Shown piece by piece: positions 8,558 through 16,700 of a stretch of DNA of 39,419 bases. Under the pieces are notes generated by a model. The model searched no databases, was not told the origin of the DNA, and saw nothing but the letters and a program-made list of their open reading frames with translations. Positions within the stretch are counted from its first letter, which is position 1, and the number at the start of each line of letters is the position of its first letter. Position numbers and translations under genes: made by a program. Origin of the DNA: CAYYNP01 sp964472545 (GTDB taxonomy: Bacteria > Planctomycetota > Planctomycetia > Pirellulales > Thermoguttaceae); the NCBI GenBank assembly GCA_964472545.1, contig CAYYNP010000056.1:1-39419 (forward strand). Direction: 5' to 3'.

Positions 8558-9811
8558 ATGAACAAGAGACGCTTTGCATGGGGAATCGTGGCCGGCATCT
8601 GCTGGATGTTTCTCGTGGCCGGGCTTGGGCGTGCGGAGCCTCCGGCGAGCGAACTCGAGCGGGCCGAAACGCCGCGGAAGATCCGCTTGCCGCAGAACGA
8701 CCTGCTCGCCGAGATCGACTCGCAAGCTGCGGCCGGGCAGGCGGAAGACCGGACGCGCAAGGACAAACGGATCCGCCGCCGCGGTGCCACCGAGGCCAGT
8801 GAGAAAGCAGTCGAGGCCGCGCTGAGTTGGCTGGCCGCGCACCAGATGCCCGACGGCGGATGGTCGTTCAAGCACGAGACGGCGGCAAAGTGCAACGGTC
8901 AATGCCGCAATCCGGGGCAAGCGGTCGAAGCGCGAAACGCCGCCACTGCAATGGCCCTGCTGCCGTTTCTCGAAGCCGGACATACCCACACGTCGGGCAA
9001 GTATCGCAATAACGTCAAAGCGGGACTCTACTACCTCGTCTCTCACATTCAACTCGACGACGACACCGGCGGGAGCCTGCATGAAGATGGCGGAACGCTG
9101 TACTCCCACGGCCTCGCGTCGCTCGCGTTGTGTGAAGCCTATGCGGCGTCTGCCGATAAGGCCCTCCAAAGGCCGGCCCAATCAACGCTCGACTTCATCG
9201 CCTACGCCCAAGACCCCATCGGCGGCGGATGGAGATACCAGCCAAAGCAAGCAGGCGACACATCGGTCACCGGGTGGCAAGTCTTGGCGCTGAGAAGCGG
9301 CTACGACGCCTATCTCGCGACGTCGGACGACACGTTCGCCGGCGTGTCGCGGTTCCTCGACTCCGTGCAGTCCAACAACGGCGCCAACTACGGATACACG
9401 AGCCCCGGCATCGGCCGGGCCACCACGGCCATGGGCCTGCTCTGCCGGATGCACCTTGGCTGGGAGCGGGACAACGCGGCGCTGAAACAAGGCGTCGCGT
9501 GGCTGGCCAAGCAAGGCCCATCCCAGGGCAACATGTACTACAATCTGTTTGCCACCCGTGTGATGTACCATCGGGGGGGCAAGCCGTGGAAGGCCTGGAA
9601 TCCGGCCATGCGCGACCTGCTGGTCAACGCCCAAGCCACCGAAGGCCACGAAGCCGGAAGCTGGTACTTCACCCAAGGCGACCACGGGGCTTCTCGCGGC
9701 GGACGCCTCTATTGCACGTCGCTGGCCGCGATGATCCTCTCGGTGTATCGCCAGAATCGCGAGATCGAGCCGTTTCGCCGGGGAAAGGAGACTCCCCAGA
9801 GCGAGAAATAG
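8558..9811 (+). CDS. Exported prenyltransferase/squalene-oxidase repeat protein
   Basis: A 417-aa protein with a signal peptide (MNKRRFAWGIVAGICWMFLVAGLGRA), a charged linker to about residue 75, and then an alpha/alpha-toroid built of repeats. The repeats are recognisable from AALSWLAAHQMPDGGWSF, HGLASLALCEAY, DFIAYAQDPIGGGWRY, GWQVLALRSGY and GRATTAMGLL. The Q-x-x-DGGW-type turns are those of the prenyltransferase/squalene-hopene cyclase repeat. The DXDD motif of cyclases is absent, so catalysis is doubtful; planctomycetes carry many such exported proteins of unknown function. A CNGQC pair (about residues 111-115) might bind metal or form a disulfide. The ATG follows AAAGGAACGCTGCG. The next gene on the same strand starts 94 bases downstream. 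Confidence 0.85.
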   Translation: MNKRRFAWGIVAGICWMFLVAGLGRAEPPASELERAETPRKIRLPQNDLLAEIDSQAAAGQAEDRTRKDKRIRRRGATEASEKAVEAALSWLAAHQMPDGGWSFKHETAAKCNGQCRNPGQAVEARNAATAMALLPFLEAGHTHTSGKYRNNVKAGLYYLVSHIQLDDDTGGSLHEDGGTLYSHGLASLALCEAYAASADKALQRPAQSTLDFIAYAQDPIGGGWRYQPKQAGDTSVTGWQVLALRSGYDAYLATSDDTFAGVSRFLDSVQSNNGANYGYTSPGIGRATTAMGLLCRMHLGWERDNAALKQGVAWLAKQGPSQGNMYYNLFATRVMYHRGGKPWKAWNPAMRDLLVNAQATEGHEAGSWYFTQGDHGASRGGRLYCTSLAAMILSVYRQNREIEPFRRGKETPQSEK

Positions 9812-9905
9812 AGGCCTCTGACGGCTGGTCAATTCCGTTGCGAGGGGGTACACTGGAGGCTGGCAAACGGAACGACTCGTGAAGAAATCTGAAGAGGTGT
9901 TGAGA

Positions 9906-10406
9906 ATGTCGCGTGATCGCGGTACGTCCGGCGCGCTGTCGTCGGTTCTTTTGGTGCTCTGCTGCGCCGTGTTGGTTGCCGGTTGTGGCCGTGCCCCGGC
10001 TCGCCCCAAGGCGAAGACGAAGAAGAGCGAGTCGCCCACCAAGTACGTGGAAGCAGGGCAGAAGCTCAACCACGTGAATGCCACTTCGCAGGAGCGCAAG
10101 AAGGCGATCGTGGCCTTCTCCCAGGCCATCAAGATCGATCCGAAGTGCCAAAAGGCCTACGCCGGCCGGGCCGTGGCCTACAACGAAGACGGCCAGCCTC
10201 AAAAGGCGCTGTCCGATTTCTCCAAAGCGATCCAGCTCGACCCGACGCTGCCGTATCTCTACGAACAACGGGCGAGCCTCTACGAACAACGCGGCGACCG
10301 CACCAAAGCGCAGGCCGATCGCCAACGGGCCAGCGATCTGCGTTTCAAGAACTGGGAAGCGCTACCCGAAAAGGCCAGTCAGCATCGTAAACGCGGCAAA
10401 CGATAG
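9906..10406 (+). CDS. TPR-repeat lipoprotein
   Basis: A 166-aa predicted lipoprotein. Residues 1-30 form a basic/hydrophobic signal ending in the lipobox LVAGC, so the mature protein should be tethered to a membrane by its N-terminal cysteine. At least two TPR units follow: one ends in FSQAIKIDPKCQKAYAGRA, the next in FSKAIQLDPTLPYLYEQR, with a third partial helix pair behind. The C-terminus is rich in Lys/Arg. TPRs mediate protein-protein contacts; the partner is unknown. The ATG at 9906 is chosen because it places the signal right at the start with GAGG upstream; an in-frame GTG at 9879 would add nine charged residues. The gene ends 28 bases before repeat element C1. Confidence 0.8.
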   Translation: MSRDRGTSGALSSVLLVLCCAVLVAGCGRAPARPKAKTKKSESPTKYVEAGQKLNHVNATSQERKKAIVAFSQAIKIDPKCQKAYAGRAVAYNEDGQPQKALSDFSKAIQLDPTLPYLYEQRASLYEQRGDRTKAQADRQRASDLRFKNWEALPEKASQHRKRGKR

Positions 10407-10433
10407 CTACTCGCCGCGCTTTGCGTGCCGCGC

Positions 10434-10577
10434 CTAGTACCTCAAGTCACTGGAATCTGTGGGTTGAATCTGGGTGCCATGCCCACGCTTGCGTGGGCAT
10501 GTTGGCGGCCTACAATCCGGCATGCCCACGCAAGCGTGGGCATGGCACCCACAAGTTCGAGTGAATTGAGGTACTAG
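10434..10577. repeat. REP/BIME-like double-hairpin element, family C (copy C1)
   Basis: 144 bp bounded by an 18-bp terminal inverted repeat (CTAGTACCTCAAGTCACT at 10434-10451; its complement at 10560-10577, one mismatch). Inside is a perfect 31-bp inverted repeat (10471-10501 and 10521-10551). Each arm is also a hairpin with stem CATGCCCACGC and a 2-base loop. The right end contains the TAG stop codon of the minus-strand gene 10574-10957. It may act as a bidirectional transcription terminator between the convergent genes. Confidence 0.85.
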
Positions 10578-10957
10578 TAGCCGTACTCCCAGCCTTGGAT
10601 CTGCATGCCGTACACGCGGCCGTAAGGCACCGGCCGGTAAGCGGGGGCAGCGTAGCCCGGGGCAGCGTAGCCTGGGGCGGCGTAGCGGGTCGTGGGATAT
10701 CCGCGGCTCGAGTAGCCCGGGTGATAGTAGCCCGACCTGGCCGCCGGGGCGTTGTAGAGCGACCTCGGGTGGGTCTGATACCGGCTACGCGAGTGGTAAG
10801 CCGTGATCCGCTGTACGGCCTCGGCATGGGAGCTGTAGCCGAAGCCACGCGAACCGGAATACCCACGGTAGCCACCGTACCGCTGGGCTGCCGACACGGC
10901 GGAAGTGGTCAGGCCGATCGCCACCAAGGCGGCCGCGGTCAGAATAAGACGTTTCAT
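10574..10957 (-). CDS. Small Tyr/Gly-rich exported protein
   Basis: A 127-aa protein with a clear signal peptide (MKRLILTAAALVAIGLTTSAVSAAQ). The mature chain is low-complexity, rich in Tyr, Gly, Arg, Ser and Pro: RYGGYRGYSGSRGFGYSS near the start, then two near-perfect tandem AAPGY units (APGYAAPGYAAPAY). Such composition suggests a surface or structural protein, but no family is recognised. The ATG at 10957 is chosen for its signal peptide and the GGAGAG site upstream; the frame is open to 11014. The last sense codon is TAC and the stop TAG lies inside the terminal repeat of element C1, so the C-terminus may have been trimmed by that insertion. Confidence 0.7.
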   Translation of the reverse strand: MKRLILTAAALVAIGLTTSAVSAAQRYGGYRGYSGSRGFGYSSHAEAVQRITAYHSRSRYQTHPRSLYNAPAARSGYYHPGYSSRGYPTTRYAAPGYAAPGYAAPAYRPVPYGRVYGMQIQGWEYGY

Positions 10958-11367
10958 CAATCTCTCCTTACGCTCGCTGAGGGGGATTTCCTGCATGGCA
11001 CTCAGTCTGGGCACAGTGCCACAATTGCCGTATGCGTTGCACGTTCCGTGCCGAAGCCATCACGCTGCACTTCAACCTGTTTTATTCCAACGGCTTACGA
11101 CGGAACGTCTACCAACAACGGACGAATTGGATCACCGAAAGTGATGTCGATCCGACGACACAATAAGTCATCCTCGCGACACTTCACAACGTGGCCGCCC
11201 TATCCACCGGCCTCGCCGAACGATTGATTCCCCGCCGGCACGCCGGTAGAATCCGGGCCGTGGTTGCCGGGGAATGCTACTACGGCCGCCCCCAAAGGGA
11301 AAGGGTGGGTAGGACCCATTCAATCGTAGGGGCGCCTGTAGGAATCCAAACGCAGAAGGATCAGCTC
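10958..11367. other. Divergent intergenic region with one promoter candidate
   Basis: 410 bases between the Tyr-rich protein (-) and the PfkB kinase (+). It holds the kinase promoter candidate at 11224-11252 and a 7-bp inverted repeat TGGCACT/AGTGCCA (10996-11002, 11015-11021). I see no gene, tRNA or riboswitch-like fold; open frames here lack signals and ribosome binding sites. Confidence 0.4.
11224..11252 (+). promoter_or_regulatory. Candidate sigma70-type promoter of the PfkB kinase gene
   Basis: TTGATT (11224-11229), 17 bases, TAGAAT (11247-11252). The expected transcript start is near 11259, leaving a leader of about 109 bases before the ATG at 11368. Confidence 0.45.
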
Positions 11368-12270
11368 ATGTCGCTCGTGGTTGCCGGTTCGGTGGCTTTG
11401 GACAGCGTAGTCACTCCGACGGAAAGGCGCGACGACCTGCTCGGGGGCTCCGGCTCGTACTTCTCCTACGCCGCCAGTTTCTTCACACCGGTGCGGCTGG
11501 TCAGTGTGGTCGGCGAGGATTGGCCCGCCGAACATACCGAGTTGCTCCAGTCGCGCGGGATCGACACGTCGGGATTGGAGATGCTGGCCGGTGCCAAGAC
11601 GTTCCGCTGGACCGGCGAGTACGCCCGAAACATGAACGAGCGCCAGACGCTCGACGTGCAACTCAACGCCATGGAGCAGTTCGATCCGGTGCTCTCAGAG
11701 GAAAGCCGCCGCTGCAAGTTCCTCTTTTTGGCCAACGATCCGCCGCAACTGCAGATGAAGATCCTCCGGCAGTGCCCTGGTGCCCTGTTGACGGTGGCCG
11801 ACACGATGGATCTGTGGATCGACAACGAGCGCGACGCGCTGATCGAGTTGCTCGGGCAGGTCGACGGCCTGGTGCTCAACGACGGCGAAGCGCTGATGCT
11901 CACCGGCGAAGACAACCTGATCCAGGCCGGCCAAGCCGTGCGGGAGATGGGCCCACGATTCGTGGTCGTCAAGAAGGGCGAGCACGGCGCGATGTTCCTC
12001 AGCCGCCACGAGACCTACGTCCTGCCGGCCTATCCCACCCCGGACGTCGTCGACCCGACCGGTGCCGGCGATAGTTTTGCCGGCGGCATGATGGGCTACC
12101 TGGCCGAGCAGGGCAACTTCGAGCCAGACACCCTCAAAAGGGCGTTGGCCTACGGCACGTTGACCGCCAGCTTCACCGTCGAAGGATTCAGCCTCGAAGG
12201 GCTGAAGAAGATCGAACGAGAGGATATCGAGCAACGGCTGGAGGAGTATCGGAGGATGTTGAGTTTCTGA
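11368..12270 (+). CDS. PfkB-family carbohydrate/nucleoside kinase
   Basis: A 300-aa ribokinase-like sugar or nucleoside kinase of the cytoplasm. It shows the N-terminal VAGSVALDSV strand, the substrate-side GGSGSYFSYAA glycine motif (about residues 28-38), and the C-terminal PfkB signature DPTGAGDSFAGG (about 230-241), whose GAGD aspartate is the catalytic base. Adjacent is VVKKGEHGAM, the usual ATP-site strand. The substrate cannot be named; the spacing fits members often annotated as sugar or adenosine-type kinases. The ATG at 11368 follows AAGGATCAGCTC, and the protein then begins at the family start (MSLVVAGS); the open frame extends upstream to 11191 without similarity. ThpR follows on the same strand after 109 bases. 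Confidence 0.9.
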   Translation: MSLVVAGSVALDSVVTPTERRDDLLGGSGSYFSYAASFFTPVRLVSVVGEDWPAEHTELLQSRGIDTSGLEMLAGAKTFRWTGEYARNMNERQTLDVQLNAMEQFDPVLSEESRRCKFLFLANDPPQLQMKILRQCPGALLTVADTMDLWIDNERDALIELLGQVDGLVLNDGEALMLTGEDNLIQAGQAVREMGPRFVVVKKGEHGAMFLSRHETYVLPAYPTPDVVDPTGAGDSFAGGMMGYLAEQGNFEPDTLKRALAYGTLTASFTVEGFSLEGLKKIEREDIEQRLEEYRRMLSF

Positions 12271-12379
12271 GTAGACTGGTGAGAGGTGAGTGGCTGTCAC
12301 CACGTCTTGGTGGATTACGCCTATCAGTGTGCCCCCAGCCCCGAGTCCCCAGCACCGAGCCCCCATTCCCTGGACCGTC

Positions 12380-12958
12380 ATGAAATCTACCGTCCGCACG
12401 TTCGTCGCCGTCGAGATCAGCGCCGCCATTCGCGAGAAGGCCGGGCAGTTGATCGACAAGCTCCGTGCGTCGCCGGCCGACGTGAAGTGGGTCGATACGA
12501 ACAACATGCACCTGACGCTGAAGTTCCTCGGCGACGTACCGGCCCGAGAGATCGTCGACGTCTGCCGGGCGGTCGAACAGGGCGCCGCAGAAGTGGGTCC
12601 GTTTGAATTGGAGATCCGCGGGGCCGGCGCGTTTCCCAACGTGCGGCGGCCGCGGACGCTCTGGTTGGGCGTCGCAACCGGCGAGGCGGAAATGGTCACG
12701 CTTCACGACCGCATCGAGAAGCCCCTGAAGAAGCTCGGCTATCGTCCCGAGCATCGCCGTTTCCATCCCCATCTCACCATCGGCCGCGTCCGCCGCGGCG
12801 GCGGGTCAGCAGTGGCCGATTTGGGTGAATTGATCGCCGGGCAGGCCGAATTCCATGCCGGCCAGCTCAGGGTCCGGGAGGTCGTCGTCTTCTCCAGCCA
12901 ACTCGACCGCACCGGCCCAACCTATGAAGCCCTCGGCCGGGCAAAACTGGGTGGATAG
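12380..12958 (+). CDS. thpR: RNA 2',3'-cyclic phosphodiesterase (2H family, formerly 2'-5' RNA ligase)
   Basis: A 192-aa two-histidine phosphoesterase. The two HxTx motifs are H44-L-T46-L in NNMHLTLKFLGDV and H131-L-T133-I in HPHLTIGRV, in the expected spacing; both histidines are catalytic in the family. The opening RTFVAVEIS is also typical. The enzyme opens 2',3'-cyclic phosphate ends of RNA to 2'-phosphates and can reversibly join 2'-5' linked tRNA halves in vitro. The ATG at 12380 matches the family start; the frame is open from 12290, through a low-complexity C/A-rich stretch with no ribosome site. It ends 19 bases from a convergent gene. Confidence 0.92.
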   Translation: MKSTVRTFVAVEISAAIREKAGQLIDKLRASPADVKWVDTNNMHLTLKFLGDVPAREIVDVCRAVEQGAAEVGPFELEIRGAGAFPNVRRPRTLWLGVATGEAEMVTLHDRIEKPLKKLGYRPEHRRFHPHLTIGRVRRGGGSAVADLGELIAGQAEFHAGQLRVREVVVFSSQLDRTGPTYEALGRAKLGG

Positions 12959-12977
12959 ACGTTGCAGGGCCTCTTGT

Positions 12978-13544
12978 TCAGCGGGCGATGAACTTGATCC
13001 ACGTGTTGCGCGTCGTTCCCCAGACGGCCGTTCCGGACCACTGCGGCACATGGCGCTGCATGATCTGGTCGCCTTCGTGCCATGGGCGCTGTACGCGGTG
13101 GGCCGTGTTGGCCGAGAGAAAGTCGCGGTCCGAGATGAAGCGGGTCACGTTGCTCGGATTGTCGCAGCAGGACCAATCGCCGGAGTCCAACTCGGACGCA
13201 AACCCGACGCTCGTCTCGTCGCGCTTCACACCGGCCACCGCAAAGTAGTACGCACCACCCCATCGCAGCCGATTGTTCACCACGTTGAACACCACCCAGT
13301 CGCCCGGGTTGACCGGCACGTCGATCCGCTCGACCGTAGCGCCGAATCGCTCGACCAGCAGTTTGCGCCGCGCGTCGGGCACCCGTTCGCCGTTGCGGTA
13401 GACGTCGACGATGAAGTCGTCGGTCACCGTGACCAAGTATTGTGCCAGGGCTTTCTCGGTCTTCGGCTTTGTCTCCGCCTGGGCCGTCAAACCAACACAC
13501 GGCAAGATCGCACACGTCAGGAATGCAGCGAAAAGGCGTTTCAT
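12978..13544 (-). CDS. Exported protein of unknown function
   Basis: A 188-aa protein with a signal peptide (MKRLFAAFLTCAILPCVGLTAQA). The start is well fixed by AAGGAGGAG with seven bases to the ATG. The mature part is predicted beta-rich: YLVTVTDDFIVDVYRNGERVPD, then ERIDVPVNPGDWVVFNVVNNRLRWGGAYYFAVAGV, ending in WGTTRNTWIKFIAR. It resembles a jelly-roll or carbohydrate-binding sandwich in pattern only; no family is recognised. A single CC pair (DWSCCDNPSN) is present. It lies between thpR (convergent) and the first giant CotH-type gene (divergent). Confidence 0.75.
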   Translation of the reverse strand: MKRLFAAFLTCAILPCVGLTAQAETKPKTEKALAQYLVTVTDDFIVDVYRNGERVPDARRKLLVERFGATVERIDVPVNPGDWVVFNVVNNRLRWGGAYYFAVAGVKRDETSVGFASELDSGDWSCCDNPSNVTRFISDRDFLSANTAHRVQRPWHEGDQIMQRHVPQWSGTAVWGTTRNTWIKFIAR

Positions 13545-13651
13545 GGCAGCTCCTCCTTATCGGGTGAGTCGTTTGGGACCACAGGCGTCATACTACTTCG
13601 CCGGAGGTGCTCGGTCAACTTGGCGGCGGCGGCCGATTTCTCCCAGAATGC

Positions 13652-13679
13652 TTGCATTCTCTTTTGCTTCGGGCATAAT
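13652..13679 (+). promoter_or_regulatory. Candidate promoter of the first giant CotH/LTD gene
   Basis: TTGCAT (13652-13657), 16 bases, CATAAT (13674-13679), about 100 bases before the GTG start. The other giant gene has the same arrangement: TTGCAG, 16 bases, GATAAT at 26500-26527 on the minus strand. Confidence 0.4.
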
Positions 13680-13780
13680 GAAGACCTAGAGGGGGGATCT
13701 GTGGTTGTTGTGCGCTTGCTGAGCAGCCGGATGCCCAAATCAGGGCCGGTGGTCGTGGGAGCCTTCCCGAGGAGGTCTAG

Positions 13781-16700
13781 GTGCGCGGAATACGCAAAAC
13801 GGATTGGTTGACCCGACGACCCCCTTCAACTCGCCGTCGATCAACTCTCGCGCGTCAACATCGGGGCGGACTGCGCTTGCGATTCGAGCCGCTCGAGCCG
13901 CGGCGGGTCCTCGACGCCGGGCCGCTGGCGATCAGCGAGTTCATGGCGATCAACGACGGCGGGCTGGAAGACGCCGACAAGGAGCCTTCCGATTGGATCG
14001 AAATCCACAACCCGACCGATGAGCCGGTCGCTCTGGAAGGCTGGTCGTTGACCGACGACCCGAGCGATCTGGACAAATGGGAGTTCCCGGCGCGTCCGCT
14101 GCCGGCCGGAGGATACCTGGTAGTCTTCGCCTCGGCCAAAGACCGCGCCGGCACCACCGGCGAACTGCACACGAACTTCAAGCTCGACGGCGACGGGGAA
14201 TACCTGGCCCTGGTGCAGCCCGACGGGCAGACGATTGCACACGCGTATGCGCCCAGCTTCCCGGACCAGTCGCCCAACGTCTCTTACGGCATGACCGATC
14301 AGACGTCGAGCTTCCTCGTGCCCGACGAAGCGCAGCTCCGATACACGGTCCCCACCCAGAACGTCGGCGATTGGATGCAGCCGGAGTACGACGACTCGTC
14401 CTGGTTGGGCTTCACCCAAGCCTCCAACGTGCTGATCACCGAACTCGGCACCGCCGATCCGGACTATATCGAGATTCAAAACGTCGCGGCCCGATCGGTC
14501 GACACGTCGGGCTGGGCGGTGGCGGCCAACATCGGCACGCGCGGCGACGTCAACAGCGTGCATACGTTCGAGTGGGAGCTGCCGGCGCTGATGCCCGGCG
14601 GGCAGATCCTTTACCGTACCGACGATCCCGCCGACGGCGCAGACTACTGGGGCGAAGAGATCATGTGGCGAACGGCCGGCTATGGCTGGGTGATGATCGT
14701 CGACGACGTGGGCAACATCGCCGACTTCATCGCCTGGGGCTACAGCGCCGCACACCTCAGCGAATTGGACACGACGGTCAACGGACACCAAGTCACCCTC
14801 GGCGATGCGTTCCTCGGCGAACCGCCGCCGCCCGGATCGGCCGCTCTCTCATTGCAACGTCATGGCGTGGCCGATCACGACGACGCTTCGGATTGGTCGT
14901 TCACCAGCCCCACGTCTTTGGATCGCGTGAACGCGGGGTTGACCACGCCCTTCGCCACGGAAGTGGCCACCGGAGTCGGTTTCGACGTCGGCTCGGGCGA
15001 GTTGGCCGCCGCGGTGCAGATCGACGTCGCCGCCCAGATGCACGGCGTGAATCCCTCGCTCTGGCTGCGGGTTCCCTTCACGGTCGACAACCCGGCCACG
15101 TTCGACTCGCTGCACTTGCAGATGCAATACAACGACGGCTTCGTTGCCTATCTCAACGGCCGCGAGGTGGCGCGGCACAACGTACCGGACACGCCGCATT
15201 TCGATTCCGCCGCCCTCGAGGCCCGCGACGCACAAGACTCGCTGACACCGGTGGAGTTCGACGTCACGCCGTTCCTCTCCGAGCTGAGCGAAGGTACCAA
15301 CGTATTGGCCGTACACGGGCTAAACGCCGCAGCCGACGATGCCAACTTCCTCATCGTGCCCGACTTGGCCCGTAGCGGCGACGAATACTTCGACGTGCCT
15401 ACGCCCTGGGCGGCCAACTCGACCGGATTCGCCCGCTTCGTGGCCGATACGAAGTTCAGCGTTGACCGCGGTTTCTACGAGCAGCCGTTCGAGGTCGAGA
15501 TCACCACGGAGACTGCAGGGGCCACGATCTTCTATACGCTCGACGGCAGCGAGCCGACCGAATCGAACGGGACGCCCTACTTGGGGCCGATTCCGGTGGC
15601 CACCACGACCACGTTGCGGGCGGCCGCCTTCAAGGGCGATTATCTGCCCAGCAACGTCGACACGCAGACGTATCTGTTCCTCGACGACGTCATCCGGCAG
15701 CCGAACAACCCGCCGGGTTACCCGAGCACCTGGGCCGGCCGTCCGGCCGACTACGAAATGGACCCCGAGGTAGTCGGCCCGAACAACGTCTTCGACGACG
15801 CTTATCGCGACACGATCATCGACGACCTGAAGGCGCTGCCGTCGCTGTCGGTGGTGATGGACGTCGACGACCTGTTCGGATCGAACGGGATTTACGTCAA
15901 GCCCCAGTCGACGGGATTTGCCTATGAGCGGCCCACCTCGGCGGAGTGGATTTCGCCGGACGGTTCGGAGGACGGCTTCCAGATCAACTGCGGGATCCGC
16001 GTGCAGGGAGGGGCCAGCCGCTCGCCCGACTTCCCCAAACACTCCATGCGGCTGGAGTTTCGCAGCCAATACGGTCCCGGCCGGTTGGAGTATCCGCTGT
16101 TCGACAACCTGCCGTACGGCCGCTCGCCGACCGACAGCTTCGACGAGATCGTGCTGCGAACCTCGTTCAACAACTCCTGGCCCCATTGGCATTACGACCA
16201 GGCCCCGCGTGCCCAGTACATACGCGACCAGTGGGTCCGCGATATGCAATTCGAGATGGGCCATATGTCGACGCACGGGCGCTACGCCCACCTGTATATC
16301 AACGGAATGTACTGGGGCGTCTACAACATCGGCGAGCGCCCGGCCGCGCCGTTCCAGGCAACCTATTACGGCGGCGATGAAGACGACTACGACGTGATCA
16401 ACAGCGGCTCGGCGATCGACGGCAGCGGCTCGGGCTGGAGCGCGCTGATGTCGTTGGCCAACGCCGGGCTGAGCACGCCGCAACAATACGCCAAGGTGCA
16501 AGAGTACATCGATCTGGACAACCTCATCGACTACATGCTGCTGAACTTCTACGTGGGCAACAACGACTGGGACGGCCACAATTGGATCTCCGCCCGCCGC
16601 AACAGTCCCGATTCGCCCTTCCTGCTGTTCGCTTGGGACTCCGAGTTCGCCATCGCCACCACCCCCAGCCAGATGCAGATCGGCGAGACGGGCAACCAGA

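Noticed and set aside
10434..10577. CRISPR-like repeats or a complete insertion sequence
   Set aside because: Only a palindromic element of 144 bp; no spacer array and no transposase frame.
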